Notes under the pieces: generated by a model
Database searches by the model: none
What the model was told of the DNA's origin: nothing
What the model saw: the letters and a program-made list of their open reading frames with translations, nothing else
DNA from: Tricholomella constricta
Lineage: Eukaryota; Basidiomycota; Agaricomycetes; Agaricales; Lyophyllaceae
DNA: 64,000 nucleotides
Direction: 5' to 3'
NCBI GenBank assembly: GCA_013368375.1
Contig: JAACJP010000028.1
Location: forward strand, 1 to 64,000
Part shown: piece after piece, positions 21,023-30,516 of the stretch
Numbering within the stretch: the first letter of the stretch is position 1
How the letters are laid out: every line of letters begins with the position of its first letter
Translations under genes and position numbers: made by a program

Positions 21023-22962
21023 GCGGCTACCTGACCGCGCCGTCCTTCTTCCAACAAGTCTGCGGGGTCAACCAAGAAGATTTTCAGTAGAAGTACGTTG
21101 TGACCATTTTTATATTGTTTTGATCTTGAATTCAAGTGCCATCAAGGACACTGGGCGAGCATTAACGATTCGACATCATTTTGAGTGCAACGTCTACAAC
21201 AGAACACAAGGTATCTCAGATTACGAAGCACGAAGTCCATCGCAAGAATAATGACAGCCTTCGGTAGTTCTGAGGCGATGTCTAGTATGAGATATATGTT
21301 GAAGAAGGATGTCCGAGACCGCAAGAACTGCCCGATAGTATGGTACACGTGAGTACCGCAGTCCAGCCTTGAATGGACGATCCAACATGCCAGTGACGAC
21401 ACGCGCAAAGACCTTGCAAACATCTAAGAGCAGCGTAGGGGTTGCAGGTCCTGCGTACGACCGACGATGCTGTGCGCCGCCATCACTTTTGTTACTGGCT
21501 CTAAGCCCTTGCAACGAGAATCTATCACACCATCATTCCGTGGATATAGCTACTGCAGTGATGTGGACGTACCTGCAGCGGATCAGGCATCCAATTTTCT
21601 GAGGAATCGCTCGCGACAGAACCCAAGCACCGCAGAGACAGCCGGAGCAGCCAAGACTTCAGCAGAAAGATCATGTCAGTAGGGTGCCTGATCCCTTCGA
21701 CTTACCTATACTTGGTTCCAAGGCCTGCGCTCTTCCTGAGATGTGAGCTGTTGCCTTTAGCATACTTCATCGCTTCGTGATACGGCAGGATCTCAGGCTG
21801 CACAGCCAGTGCACAGCAATTAGAGGACAGGCGCTCACGACGCATAGACTCGGTCCCGTCCCAGTATCGGTAGTCCCAACCAAGAGCGTAGCGTAGCTAG
21901 TAAACATTACGATTGCAAGGAGCCATTGCCAGAAGCCAGACGTCGACAGAGCCGATAGCGAGTTGGCATCGGACCACTACGTTGTTGTGTTTCAGCCACC
22001 AGCTCAAACAGCATCAAGCACAGACACAATAAATTCACAGCCACTCGCCCGGTTGGAAAACCTGTCCCATATCGCCGAAGGATGCATACTACCTTCCTTC
22101 TATCATCCCGGAAGTGCGCTCATGGATGCTATTCAACGGAGACCTTGGCCATCAGTCGCATGCAGTACGTCCTTCTAGGTACGCCGCACGATGAAGAACA
22201 TATCTGATCAAGTGTCAGAACTCCTACGAGTGCTTCACATGGAATGTATAAGCCCTTTTAAGATACTGGGATGGATACATATACACGACAGAGCCTCGGC
22301 TCTTCTTCTTCTGGCATCATACGATTGTTTTCGAACCTTCGTGGTATGTATGTATGTATGCATTCAATTTGCGCGTGCTCCTGCTGTCAATGACCGGATG
22401 TGCACATGATAGCATCGCTTCATGAGCTCGAACGGTAGCAACATGCACTGCACGCTGAACTCTGAACGTTGAGCGGCGGGCCCCACTCCTCAGCTGGTGG
22501 GCGCACGCTTCCTTCCCTTCCAATCGTCTTCAGTTCACAGACCGCCTTTGCACACGCACAAGCGCGCGAGTATGCAGTAGGATGGACATACGACGCGGGC
22601 GTCCTCTCTCGCAAGAAATCGTTTGTATCATTACGGGGCGGGCAGAGTCATCGGGCAGAGGCCTTGAGGTTGACCGTATCCCATATATTACGATCACGGC
22701 GCCCTGACATCCTCGCCGGTTCTCATCAAGTAAACCGGCGCGAGGAAGAGGGGAGCCTACGACCTACGCCATCGGCTCTACTAACTATGGACTTACCTAT
22801 CCAAAACCGTCCTCGTGCTTAAGCCACGTCCCTTCGGAACAACAAACCCACATCACGCCATACTGCTGCCTCCTCTGAATCTACCCGGGCCTTTTCAACC
22901 CGTGTGGCGGCCGAGGTCTTCGAACGCAAGTAAGCGAATTCAGACATGCCGCCGGCCGTCTA

Positions 22963-23001
<39 letters not shown>

Positions 23002-23852
23002 GGGTCTGTCAGGCTGTCGGTGTGTGTCAGTGTACCTATCTATCTATCTATCCATCTATCTCAGTATGCACGGCAATCGTCAGCGCACAATTTATATACA
23101 CGTCCCGAGTTGCGGCCGTGGGCGTATATGGTTTACCTTTACTTGCTTGTGGCACGCGCGCATTTGTGGCCCCATTGCGGTCGCATGTCTTCTAGATCTC
23201 TCGCTTCGCAACGTTCTCCGATCTCCATTTCGCGCCTGAAAGGAGACGGAGACTTGCAGGCGGCGGCGGCTTTGGCTTTACGCTCAAGCGTCGCTGAGCT
23301 GCTGGCTGTCTTCATTGTAACGTTCAAAGAAGGGAGAGAATAGAAGAACGAAAGCTCTTGTTCAGGGCCTGGCCAGGGGTTCGCGTCATATTTTTTCCAG
23401 CCTTTCCTTTCAAGTTTACCTGGTGCTATACATAACATGCAAATAGCATTGACGTCGTTTCTCGCATGACATGATATTGCCAATCTGATCTCCGACCTTG
23501 TTCTTTTTTCCTTTTTTTTCCTCATCTTTTTTATATCTAACTGTTCTTCCACGATCAACCGACGCTCATCAGCCTGAACCCATGCAGACTGTGTCGATAT
23601 AGTCCACGGAGCGTGTAACACTAGCTTGGTGCAAGTTACGATTATAATGAAGATAGGTGACGACCAAGGCGAGTGAGTGCCACTTCGGACTTGTAGCACG
23701 ATAAAACAAGTAATAAAAACCTAGAGCTACAACAAAAAATAAGAGAGATAGGTACGCTATTGTAGAGGTATAGGTTTTGTTCGTCCATGACGATGTGTCG
23801 TCTAAATTGCGTTGCCATTCATGCATAAGTAATCGAATATTCGGCCCAGAAA
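21023..23852. other. Gene-free stretch with microsatellites
   Basis: No gene that I can support. It contains a (CTGT)n tract at about 22964-23001 and a (CTAT)n tract at about 23036-23062. Frames crossing these repeats are artefacts. Confidence 0.5.
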
Positions 23853-24612
23853 TCAGTGTCTAAATCCGCCGACAAAGCCACCGCTATCACCCTAAAAAGA
23901 TGGTCCGCGTTAAGCCAAAGTGAGAGATGAAGCCAGGGCCGAGCTTAAAAGACATACCTTCAAGTGTGCAGGCGGTGGTGGTCCAGGAGGCTATCACACA
24001 CAACGGTCAGTACATTACATCGATGAAGCATGCACAACGCGAAAGAGAGTTGCTCACAGGGTCATACCGTCCGTCAGGGACATATGGCGGGGGTGGAGCC
24101 GGGGCGTTCGCGGCCGGATGTTCAGTGCTGTACTGGTGCTGCTGCGGCGGCGGCGGCTGACTCGAGTAATCTCCTCCTCCGTACTGCTGCTGCTGCTGCT
24201 GGGAAGGTGCGTACCCCGGATTCCACGATTGCGCTTGGGGAGGCGGCGGCGGCGGTGGCACTGGCTGGTGATTCGATTTGAACCAGGGTCCGCCGAACAT
24301 CGGTGAGGCGCCCGCGGGAATGGTCCCGGCCCCTATCATTCTACGACGTGCGCGCCGCCGTCGTGTTGCGAGGAGACAAAGGAGTATTAAGAGGAGACAC
24401 ACAACACCTAATTGACGGCCATTGTCATTAGCACTTGGAACTCAAATTCCGCGAGAGACGAAGGCGTGAATGAGCGGGGACTCACCGACAACTACGCCAG
24501 TGACGATTCTAGAGGCCAGACTCCTCCTTCTCCGCACGACAACTTGGGCATTGCTGAGCGATATGAAGGAAAAGAGGACCAAGGTGCTAAATGATTGCTT
24601 CGTGAAGGACAT
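23853..24612 (-). CDS. Small signal-peptide, single-pass membrane protein with Pro/Gln-rich tail
   Basis: Four exons on the minus strand: 24612-24486, 24407-24058, 23990-23958 and 23891-23853; introns of 78, 67 and 66 nt all have GT-AG ends. The total is 549 nt, 182 aa. Residues 1-23 look like a signal peptide (STLVLFSFISLSNAQ), followed after about 18 residues by a membrane segment (VVCLLLILLCLLA) and a strongly basic cytoplasmic edge (TRRRRARRR). The rest is a Pro-, Gln- and Tyr-rich tail (PPPPPPPQ, QQQQQQYGGG) ending PPPPAHLKGDSGG. This layout is like the fungal RCR family (regulation of chitin deposition, Congo red resistance), but the match is only architectural. PPPPY motifs could recruit WW-domain ubiquitin ligases. 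Confidence 0.7.
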
Positions 24613-25354
24613 GAGGGGAGCCAAGATTGCAGGCCCCCCTCAGATATTTCTTGGGTTATAAAGCGATCTCCCTCGTGACGTCACTTGGCGTACTGTGGCT
24701 GTGCCCGGCCTCGGCATTCTCGGCATCTTTTTTTTTTTTTTTTTTTTCCTTTTTCCTTCGCATGTCGATCCCAGCAGATAAACGTGGCCTTGTAAGCACA
24801 ACGAGAACGAGTTCAAACAGGCCACTGTGGCATCACTGACAAGGTTTGACAAATTGCGCTTTGAGTGGCGAAGTGGTTGGGAGTTCGAAAGCCAAGCCTG
24901 CGCAGTCCAACTCCAGGGGCCAGACCTGCCGAGGCTTCTTCGCGAGACCACCAATGACGATAGCAATAGAAAATATCTACGATCTCATTCCAGAATGTGG
25001 GTGGGAGCCACGGGGAAAGACAGGGGAGATCAGGATCCGAGCTGCGCTGTACGGAATTGAAGTCATGATCAGGAAATGTCTCCGATAAGGCTAAGCGCTC
25101 TCGTGAGTTCGTGAGGAAGGGGAGAGAGGAAAAGAGGGAGAGGGAGAGGTTCGGCGAGGGGAAGGCCGCCGCGGCACGTGTGTCAAACGGTTTGCTGCGG
25201 GGGGCTCCCCTGTACAAATGGTAGTGGAGCGAGTGAAATAAGGACTACCCACAAAGAGCATGGCTCAACGTCGTTAGAGAACGAGCTTCCCAATAAAGGA
25301 GACATGCAAGAATGTAAAAGACTGTATTGGAATAGTATAAAGGTAGTAAGAGAG
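24613..25354. other. Intergenic stretch
   Basis: Holds the promoter region of the membrane-protein gene, a T19 run at about 24729-24747, and the 3' flank of the YR retrotransposon. No further gene seen. I looked for terminal repeats of the retrotransposon here and found none. Confidence 0.4.
24676..24683 (-). promoter_or_regulatory. TGACGTCA palindrome upstream of the membrane-protein gene
   Basis: A perfect CRE/ATF-type site about 65 bp upstream of the predicted ATG, next to a TTTATAA-like sequence on the same strand (near 24655-24662). bZIP factors of the ATF/CREB group bind this octamer; use here is inferred. Confidence 0.35.
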
Positions 25355-26815
25355 TTAAGAAGGTAAGTTGAATTTTTTAGCGAAGGCTTCACGGCGAGCA
25401 GCCCACGAGCGAGTAATAGCACTTGGAACGAGAAAGTCGAGGTGTCGCCAGTAGAGTAAGAAACATAAGGAGGTCCAACCACCAAGTTTCATAATGATTT
25501 CGGGAGCGACACCGGCGGCAAGGAGTTCGGCGACACCACCGATACGATAACTGTGTCCGAAAACAGGGTCGAGATGGTGAGCGACGAAGATGTTAGTAGT
25601 AGTTTGTAAAAAATGGGATTTAGTAAGAGGGACGGTTGAAGAATCTGAAGAGAAAGCAAAAAGATGAGCGGCATGAGAGGTGTAATTAATACGTAAGTGG
25701 TGACGAAGGGCGACAACGGGGCAGAAAATATTTTTTGTAGCAGTGAGAATACATTGCTCACCGGCGGTGGGTGAGGTTTTGGTGGAGGGTAGGTGGAATG
25801 AGATGACGTCGGTGTCGTTGACGGAGGAGAACTGGAAGTTCGAATTACGTGAGACATGACGATCAGGCGAAAACGACGAAGAGGAGGGGAGGAGTTCGCC
25901 TAAGCGGCGGCAGCCCCAGAAGGCGACGAGGGCGGCGGCCCAGATCGCCGCGCCGCGAGGAGAGGAGCGGTCGAGATGATTGTATAAACACAGGAGATGT
26001 TGGGATGTAATGGGGTTACGAGCAGGACGTTTAAACGGGGCACCGAGTTTGTCGGCCGCTCATTGAGCGGAATGGACTAAAGGATCACGACCGTGCCATT
26101 GGGCGCGGTTGACGGTGTGCCAGGCGCGTAGACCCGAGAGCCAATTACCGACGCACTCGCGGAGTGGGAACCTGAGGCATCCGCAATGAAGGCCGATAAG
26201 AGTTCTTCTGACGCGGGCATTCGTAAGTTTTCTGGAATATGGAGGCGGTCGCAAAATTGGGTGAAACGTAGAAGGCCAGCGCCGTAGGATTGTCGAGTCG
26301 AGTCCGATAAGGACGCGAGGAAACAAGAGTAGAGTTTGGTCTGAAAAAATGGGCATGAGAGAAAAGAAAAGGGGGGTTGAGAATAAAGGAGATACTTGAT
26401 ATTCCGGAGGAATTTGAGATTTAGACTGAGCCTCACGCGAGTGGGGGGTTGTCCATAGGAGGAGGCGTTGATCCGCCGGTACTATGGGACGGAAAGGACT
26501 AGGGGTGTAGGAATTGTTTGGCGACGGAGGCTTGGCCGAGCGTTTGGGAAGAGTTTGAGTGGCGAGTTGACGTGATGAGGCTGGGGCGACGTATACGCCC
26601 GGAGCAAGAGTTGAAGCAGTAGTACGAGGAGGAGAAGGCATGCATTCGAGAGGCGAGAATTCGAAATGAGGAGAGTCGAAGGATGGGATATCAGGATGCG
26701 GGGAAGGAGCAGAGTCGACGACCGGAGTGCGTGGAAGAAGTTTGCGCATCGCGTAAACCCCAAAACCGACATCGACGGCTTCATAAGGAGCCGAATTTTG
26801 TGAGGTGTTAGGCAT
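25355..26815 (-). pseudogene. Tyrosine recombinase of the YR retrotransposon, two lesions
   Basis: Starts at ATG 26815, overlapping the ORF2 stop by 8 nt. Exon 1 is 26815-26396, intron 26395-26341 (55 nt, GTATCT...TTTCAG), exon 2 26340-25355; an intact version would be about 468 aa. Exon 2 shows the N-terminal SAM-like fold text (DSTRQSYGAGLLRFTQFC) and then the catalytic domain: Arg in WGCRRLGELLP, His-x-x-Arg in GHSYRIGGVAELLAAG, and the nucleophile Tyr in FLLYWRHLDF. It is broken by a one-base loss near 26150 (between ADASGSHSAS and NWLSGLRAWHT) and by an in-frame TGA at about 26060 after VHSAQ, a possible CGA to TGA change. Confidence 0.8.
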
Positions 26816-29126
26816 TGAAGAAATACGTGAGTTCGCGCGGTAAATCGAACGCGCGCGTAAGGTGAATTCTGGGTGCGCCCAATTCTCCACGCGAGATCGG
26901 GTCAGCAGGGTTGAGTGAAGATTCGACATAGATATATGAGGGAACTATAAGAGAATGGATGAGAATGGCATATGTTCTTCGAGTGCAGAGGTTTATGGGG
27001 CCGTTGGAGCTTCGGTGCTTGTGGTGTGCACCAATAGCACCGTAGTTATCTGAGTGAATAAGTACGTGGGTGTTGGAGTAACCGAGTTGAACAAGGAAGG
27101 AGATCGCGAGCTCGACGGCGACCGCTTCTAGCCAACAAATGTCGTGGTTGGGTCGTTTCCAACCGTCCACGAGTTTGAATGCATGCCAGAAGTCGCCAAT
27201 AATGATACCGAGACCCCAGGATGTGGAGGCGTCGACAAAAATGTTGACCTGCGCGACCTCTCGTATGGGTGTCAAGTGGCGAGAACCCGAAGGGTCTTCG
27301 AGCTTGGATTTCCACCAATGTAAAGCATGGACGACGGAGTCGGAGAGGTGATGAGAGACGAAGGTGTTAGATTTGTAGCCTAAAGGAGATTAGGAAAATA
27401 AGAGATAGGAGATGAGCTGAGCGAAGCTAACCTGACATGAAGTTGGAGAATGCCGGAAGGCGAGATGATCCTTCGGGATAGACGAAGGAGACATGTACAA
27501 GAGTACCGTGAATGACCTGGATATCGCGGAGATTGAAGGAGGAGTGACGAGAAATGTGGGCCTCGAGCATGTTCGAGACACGACTGAGATACTTAATGTG
27601 TTTTTTCTCAGGTAAAGAAACCGTGCGCAAAGAGAGATCCCAAGCGAAACCGATGTAAGTAAAGGAGGTTGAAAAACATGCATCGGTCTTCTCAGGATGC
27701 CAAGGGATATTAAGGTCAGCAACTAGGGCCATGATAGAATCACGATCATGGGCGTAAGTGAAAGGGCCTTCGCGATAAGGTCCGTCGGTAACGGGATAGC
27801 GAAAGGCTTCAATATCGTCTTCGTATTTGAGAAATAGGGATGTGGATTGGACTTCGGCGTGCCAGATATCGATCGAAGCATTAGAAATCTGGCCGGAATT
27901 GCTGCTGGTGTGACGCGCGCCGAAAGGGTGCACGTGGTCGATGTAGAATTCACCTTTGAACGAAACTACGAGAAAAGGTTTGTGATCCGGCAAGGCTGGA
28001 CAAGTACGGTGGAAGGCTTTGATGTCAAAAGACATGGCCTGAGTTCCTAAGGGCGCGCGTGCGACCTGAGTGCAGAGAGAATAAGCGGACGAAGAGACGA
28101 CGACGAAATTAGAGTGGAGGTGAAGATGGTGATATGAAAGAGCAGCGTAAGTGCACGAGGAAGAGTGATGTGAAGGAGCAGCGTAAGCGCTCGGAGCAGA
28201 GTAAGGTAAGACGACGAAGGTCGCCTGAAGTAGTAAGGAAGAGATTGGGCATTGAAATAACGCCGAGGAGATTTGCAGAGAATGAGCGTTGAAAAAACGC
28301 TGAAGAGATTCGTAGAGATTGAGCGTCGAAACAACGCTTAAGAGACTCATAGAGATCGAGCGCAACAACGCTCGACAGAATTGCAGAGATTGAGCATTAA
28401 GAAAACGCTGGGGAGATTTGTAGGTATGGAAAGAGATTGTACATGGCGAACAGCAAAGAGAGATGGGCAGAGAAATAAGCAGAAACGTACTTCGTCGGCG
28501 ACACAAAATGCCATATCAAAGCGTGTCGGGAAGTCTTCCTTAGAGATGTGGCTGTTAACCGAAGGCGTACCCGTAATGGGGTCGTCTTTAGAGAGGTTAC
28601 GACAAACAGGTAGTTTGAGGGGGAGATTGGGACCGGTGTCTTGTTCAGCAACGATGAAGGGCGAACAGTAAACCGGACCACGCATAATGTGTTCAACATC
28701 AGCAAGACTGAAAGGACCAGACATACGTCCGAGCCCGATCTCGGTGGCGAGATAGTCAGCGACAGCTTGGGGGTAGATGTCCACCGAGGGGTGATTTTTT
28801 ATGACGACGGATTTTTCTAGTATGGGTAACGTGCCCAGAGGAAAGCCTCGTGTGAGATTTGTGACGAGTAAGGGGTAAGCGGATAAGAGGTTGTGTTTAG
28901 TGAGCAAACGATCGAAAGCGGAAGCGTCATAAGGAGTGGAAACGCGTTCGAAAATCTCATCGTCCTGAGGTGACGAAAGGGACTGGCGAGGACGATGATT
29001 GATGAGCCCCGAAAAGTCGTGATAGGCAAGAGTAGCCTCAGGCTTGAACAGAGCCGTCAACGGTCCGATCACACGCGGGATTACGTTCCAAGGCTCCGTG
29101 TTGAGCTCCGCACAAGGAACAGGCAT
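26808..29126 (-). CDS. Reverse transcriptase-RNase H of the YR retrotransposon
   Basis: Three exons: 29126-28491, 28065-27432 and 27379-26808, with introns 28490-28066 (425 nt) and 27431-27380 (52 nt); 613 aa. RT text includes GRMSGPFSLADVEHIMRGP, then SVNSHISKEDFPT in exon 1. Exon 2 has the YR-element block APLGTQAMSFDIKAFHRTCP, DHVHPFGA and the catalytic KYEDD. Exon 3 carries RNase H: NIFVDAST, CWLEAVAVELA, IHSDNYGAIGA and LNPADPISRGE supply the acidic residues. The frame runs without a stop across all three exons, so the introns are well supported. The 89-nt overlap with ORF1 is in a different frame; it starts either at its own ATG or by frameshift. Confidence 0.82.
28240..28420 (-). repeat. 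About 39-bp minisatellite inside the RT intron
   Basis: At least four degenerate units of the form CTCAATCTCT...CAGCGTT...AACG lie head to tail within the 425-nt intron. This explains the intron's unusual length compared with the 52-55 nt of the other two. Confidence 0.7.
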
Positions 29127-30516
29127 GGAGCGCGTCGGGGCCGTGCCGGTTGTCGCAGAACCGGTTGAGGTTGAACAAGGGACAAATCCTTTTGGGAGGG
29201 CCGCCTTTATAAGCTTTGGCGGTCCAGACGGCGCTGTCGCGGTAACGCGAGAAGAGGGGCTTGCCGTCTTCGAAGGTCGTTGAAGCTGAAGTGTGCTCAC
29301 GGTAGGAATGTCCCTTGGCACAAATGAGGCATTGAGGAGCTCGATTGGTGTTCGATCGAAAGGACTGGTGAACCCGAGTAGATGAAGAAGTGTCAGGACG
29401 GGAGTAGCGCGCGGACTTGTAGGCTGGAGGAGAATCCGAATCCGAAGGACGCTTGAACGCGAAAGAGTGAGGGCGCCGTTCGCGCTCCAGCTCTCCAAGA
29501 CGGATACGTAAGAGGACCTCGGAGGCATAAGCGTCCCAATCGAAGAGTATACCTTTAAGGATGTCTCTTCGCGCTTTCACCTCGAAAGGGTACCAGTCTG
29601 GGTACGTGGTCTCAAAGTTGTCGAGTTGCACAAAGAAGTCACGATGTTTTTTATATTCCGAAGCGTAAGACAACTCCGGAAGAGGGGAGGCCGAAGAACC
29701 TGAAGCTAGGGTAGGAGTACCCGAAGGCACAACGTTGCAAAGTAATTCGAGAGCCGAGAGCAAGTTGTTTGAGGCCTCAACGAAGCGGAAGGGAGACAAA
29801 CAAGAGTGGGAGTCATCCGAACCCCACAAAGTTATCATCTTCGGCATGTCGAGGAGCTGAACTTTCTCGGACGAATCCTCATCGGCCCAAGGACGAAGGA
29901 GCTTGAAGTGGACATCCTGAGGGGAATAATTGACCGCCTCGATGCGCTCGTTGGTAAAAAAGGTGAGTGGCGGGCACATCTTGTTCTTGATACAGAGTAG
30001 GTAGGTCGTCGGGATCGAGATGCGATCACGTCGGGCAGGCACTCGTTTGACTGGGTCAACGAGTTGCATGCTCCCCAGTAGTTTAGTACGTATCTTGTTC
30101 TCCGTCTCCTTTTCCTTCTCCTTATCCAGCTGCCTGTCCAACTCAGCTGCCTTCTTATTTTTGGAACGTTCTCCATCGATGTAGCGAACGAGAGCCACGG
30201 GCAGCGGGCTCAAAGTGGTGCACAGAGCCTCACTGTCTACAAACTCTTGAAATTCCTCATCCGTGAACGCATACGGATGCTTAAGAGGAGGACCGATATC
30301 TAGATGAGCAGGCCGAGGACAAGGAGTCTCCTTGGCCGTAACGGTCTTGAAGATACTATTGTTGTTGAACTTCTCGATTTCGACGTTACGAGCGACGCGA
30401 ATCTGAAGCGGGATTTCAGGAACCATCAACGCATCAGGCGGAGCGAGATGGGCATCAAAATCGAAATCTTCCGGCAAAGGGCCCGGGATACCAGCAAAAG
30501 GCAGCAGAGTGGACAT
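29038..30516 (-). CDS. Gag-like ORF1 of the YR retrotransposon
   Basis: 492 aa, no introns. The middle part is mixed helical (WDAYASEVLLRIRLGELERE). The C-terminus is Cys/His-rich: CLICAKGHSYREH, then CPLFNLNRFC...HACSLCG...H...C, a zinc-binding pattern common in gag-like proteins of basidiomycete YR elements. It would package the element's RNA. The start ATG at 30514-30516 is the first of the frame. The frame is intact, unlike ORF3. Confidence 0.82.
   Translation of the reverse strand: MSTLLPFAGIPGPLPEDFDFDAHLAPPDALMVPEIPLQIRVARNVEIEKFNNNSIFKTVTAKETPCPRPAHLDIGPPLKHPYAFTDEEFQEFVDSEALCTTLSPLPVALVRYIDGERSKNKKAAELDRQLDKEKEKETENKIRTKLLGSMQLVDPVKRVPARRDRISIPTTYLLCIKNKMCPPLTFFTNERIEAVNYSPQDVHFKLLRPWADEDSSEKVQLLDMPKMITLWGSDDSHSCLSPFRFVEASNNLLSALELLCNVVPSGTPTLASGSSASPLPELSYASEYKKHRDFFVQLDNFETTYPDWYPFEVKARRDILKGILFDWDAYASEVLLRIRLGELERERRPHSFAFKRPSDSDSPPAYKSARYSRPDTSSSTRVHQSFRSNTNRAPQCLICAKGHSYREHTSASTTFEDGKPLFSRYRDSAVWTAKAYKGGPPKRICPLFNLNRFCDNRHGPDALHACSLCGAQHGALERNPACDRTVDGSVQA

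Larger units (their letters stand above)
25355..30516 (-). mobile_element. Tyrosine-recombinase (DIRS/Ngaro-like) retrotransposon
   Basis: Three ORFs on the minus strand encode a gag-like protein, an RT-RNase H and a tyrosine recombinase, the hallmark set of YR retrotransposons. These replicate through a circular intermediate inserted by the recombinase rather than by a DDE integrase. RT and recombinase genes contain spliceosomal introns. ORF1 and ORF2 look intact; ORF3 has one stop and one frameshift. The bounds given are the coding span; I could not find the split direct or inverted terminal repeats that would define the ends. Confidence 0.85.

Noticed and set aside
22964..23062. Regular short repeats, considered as a possible array with spacers
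   Set aside because: Plain tetranucleotide microsatellites without spacers; CRISPR is not expected in a fungus.
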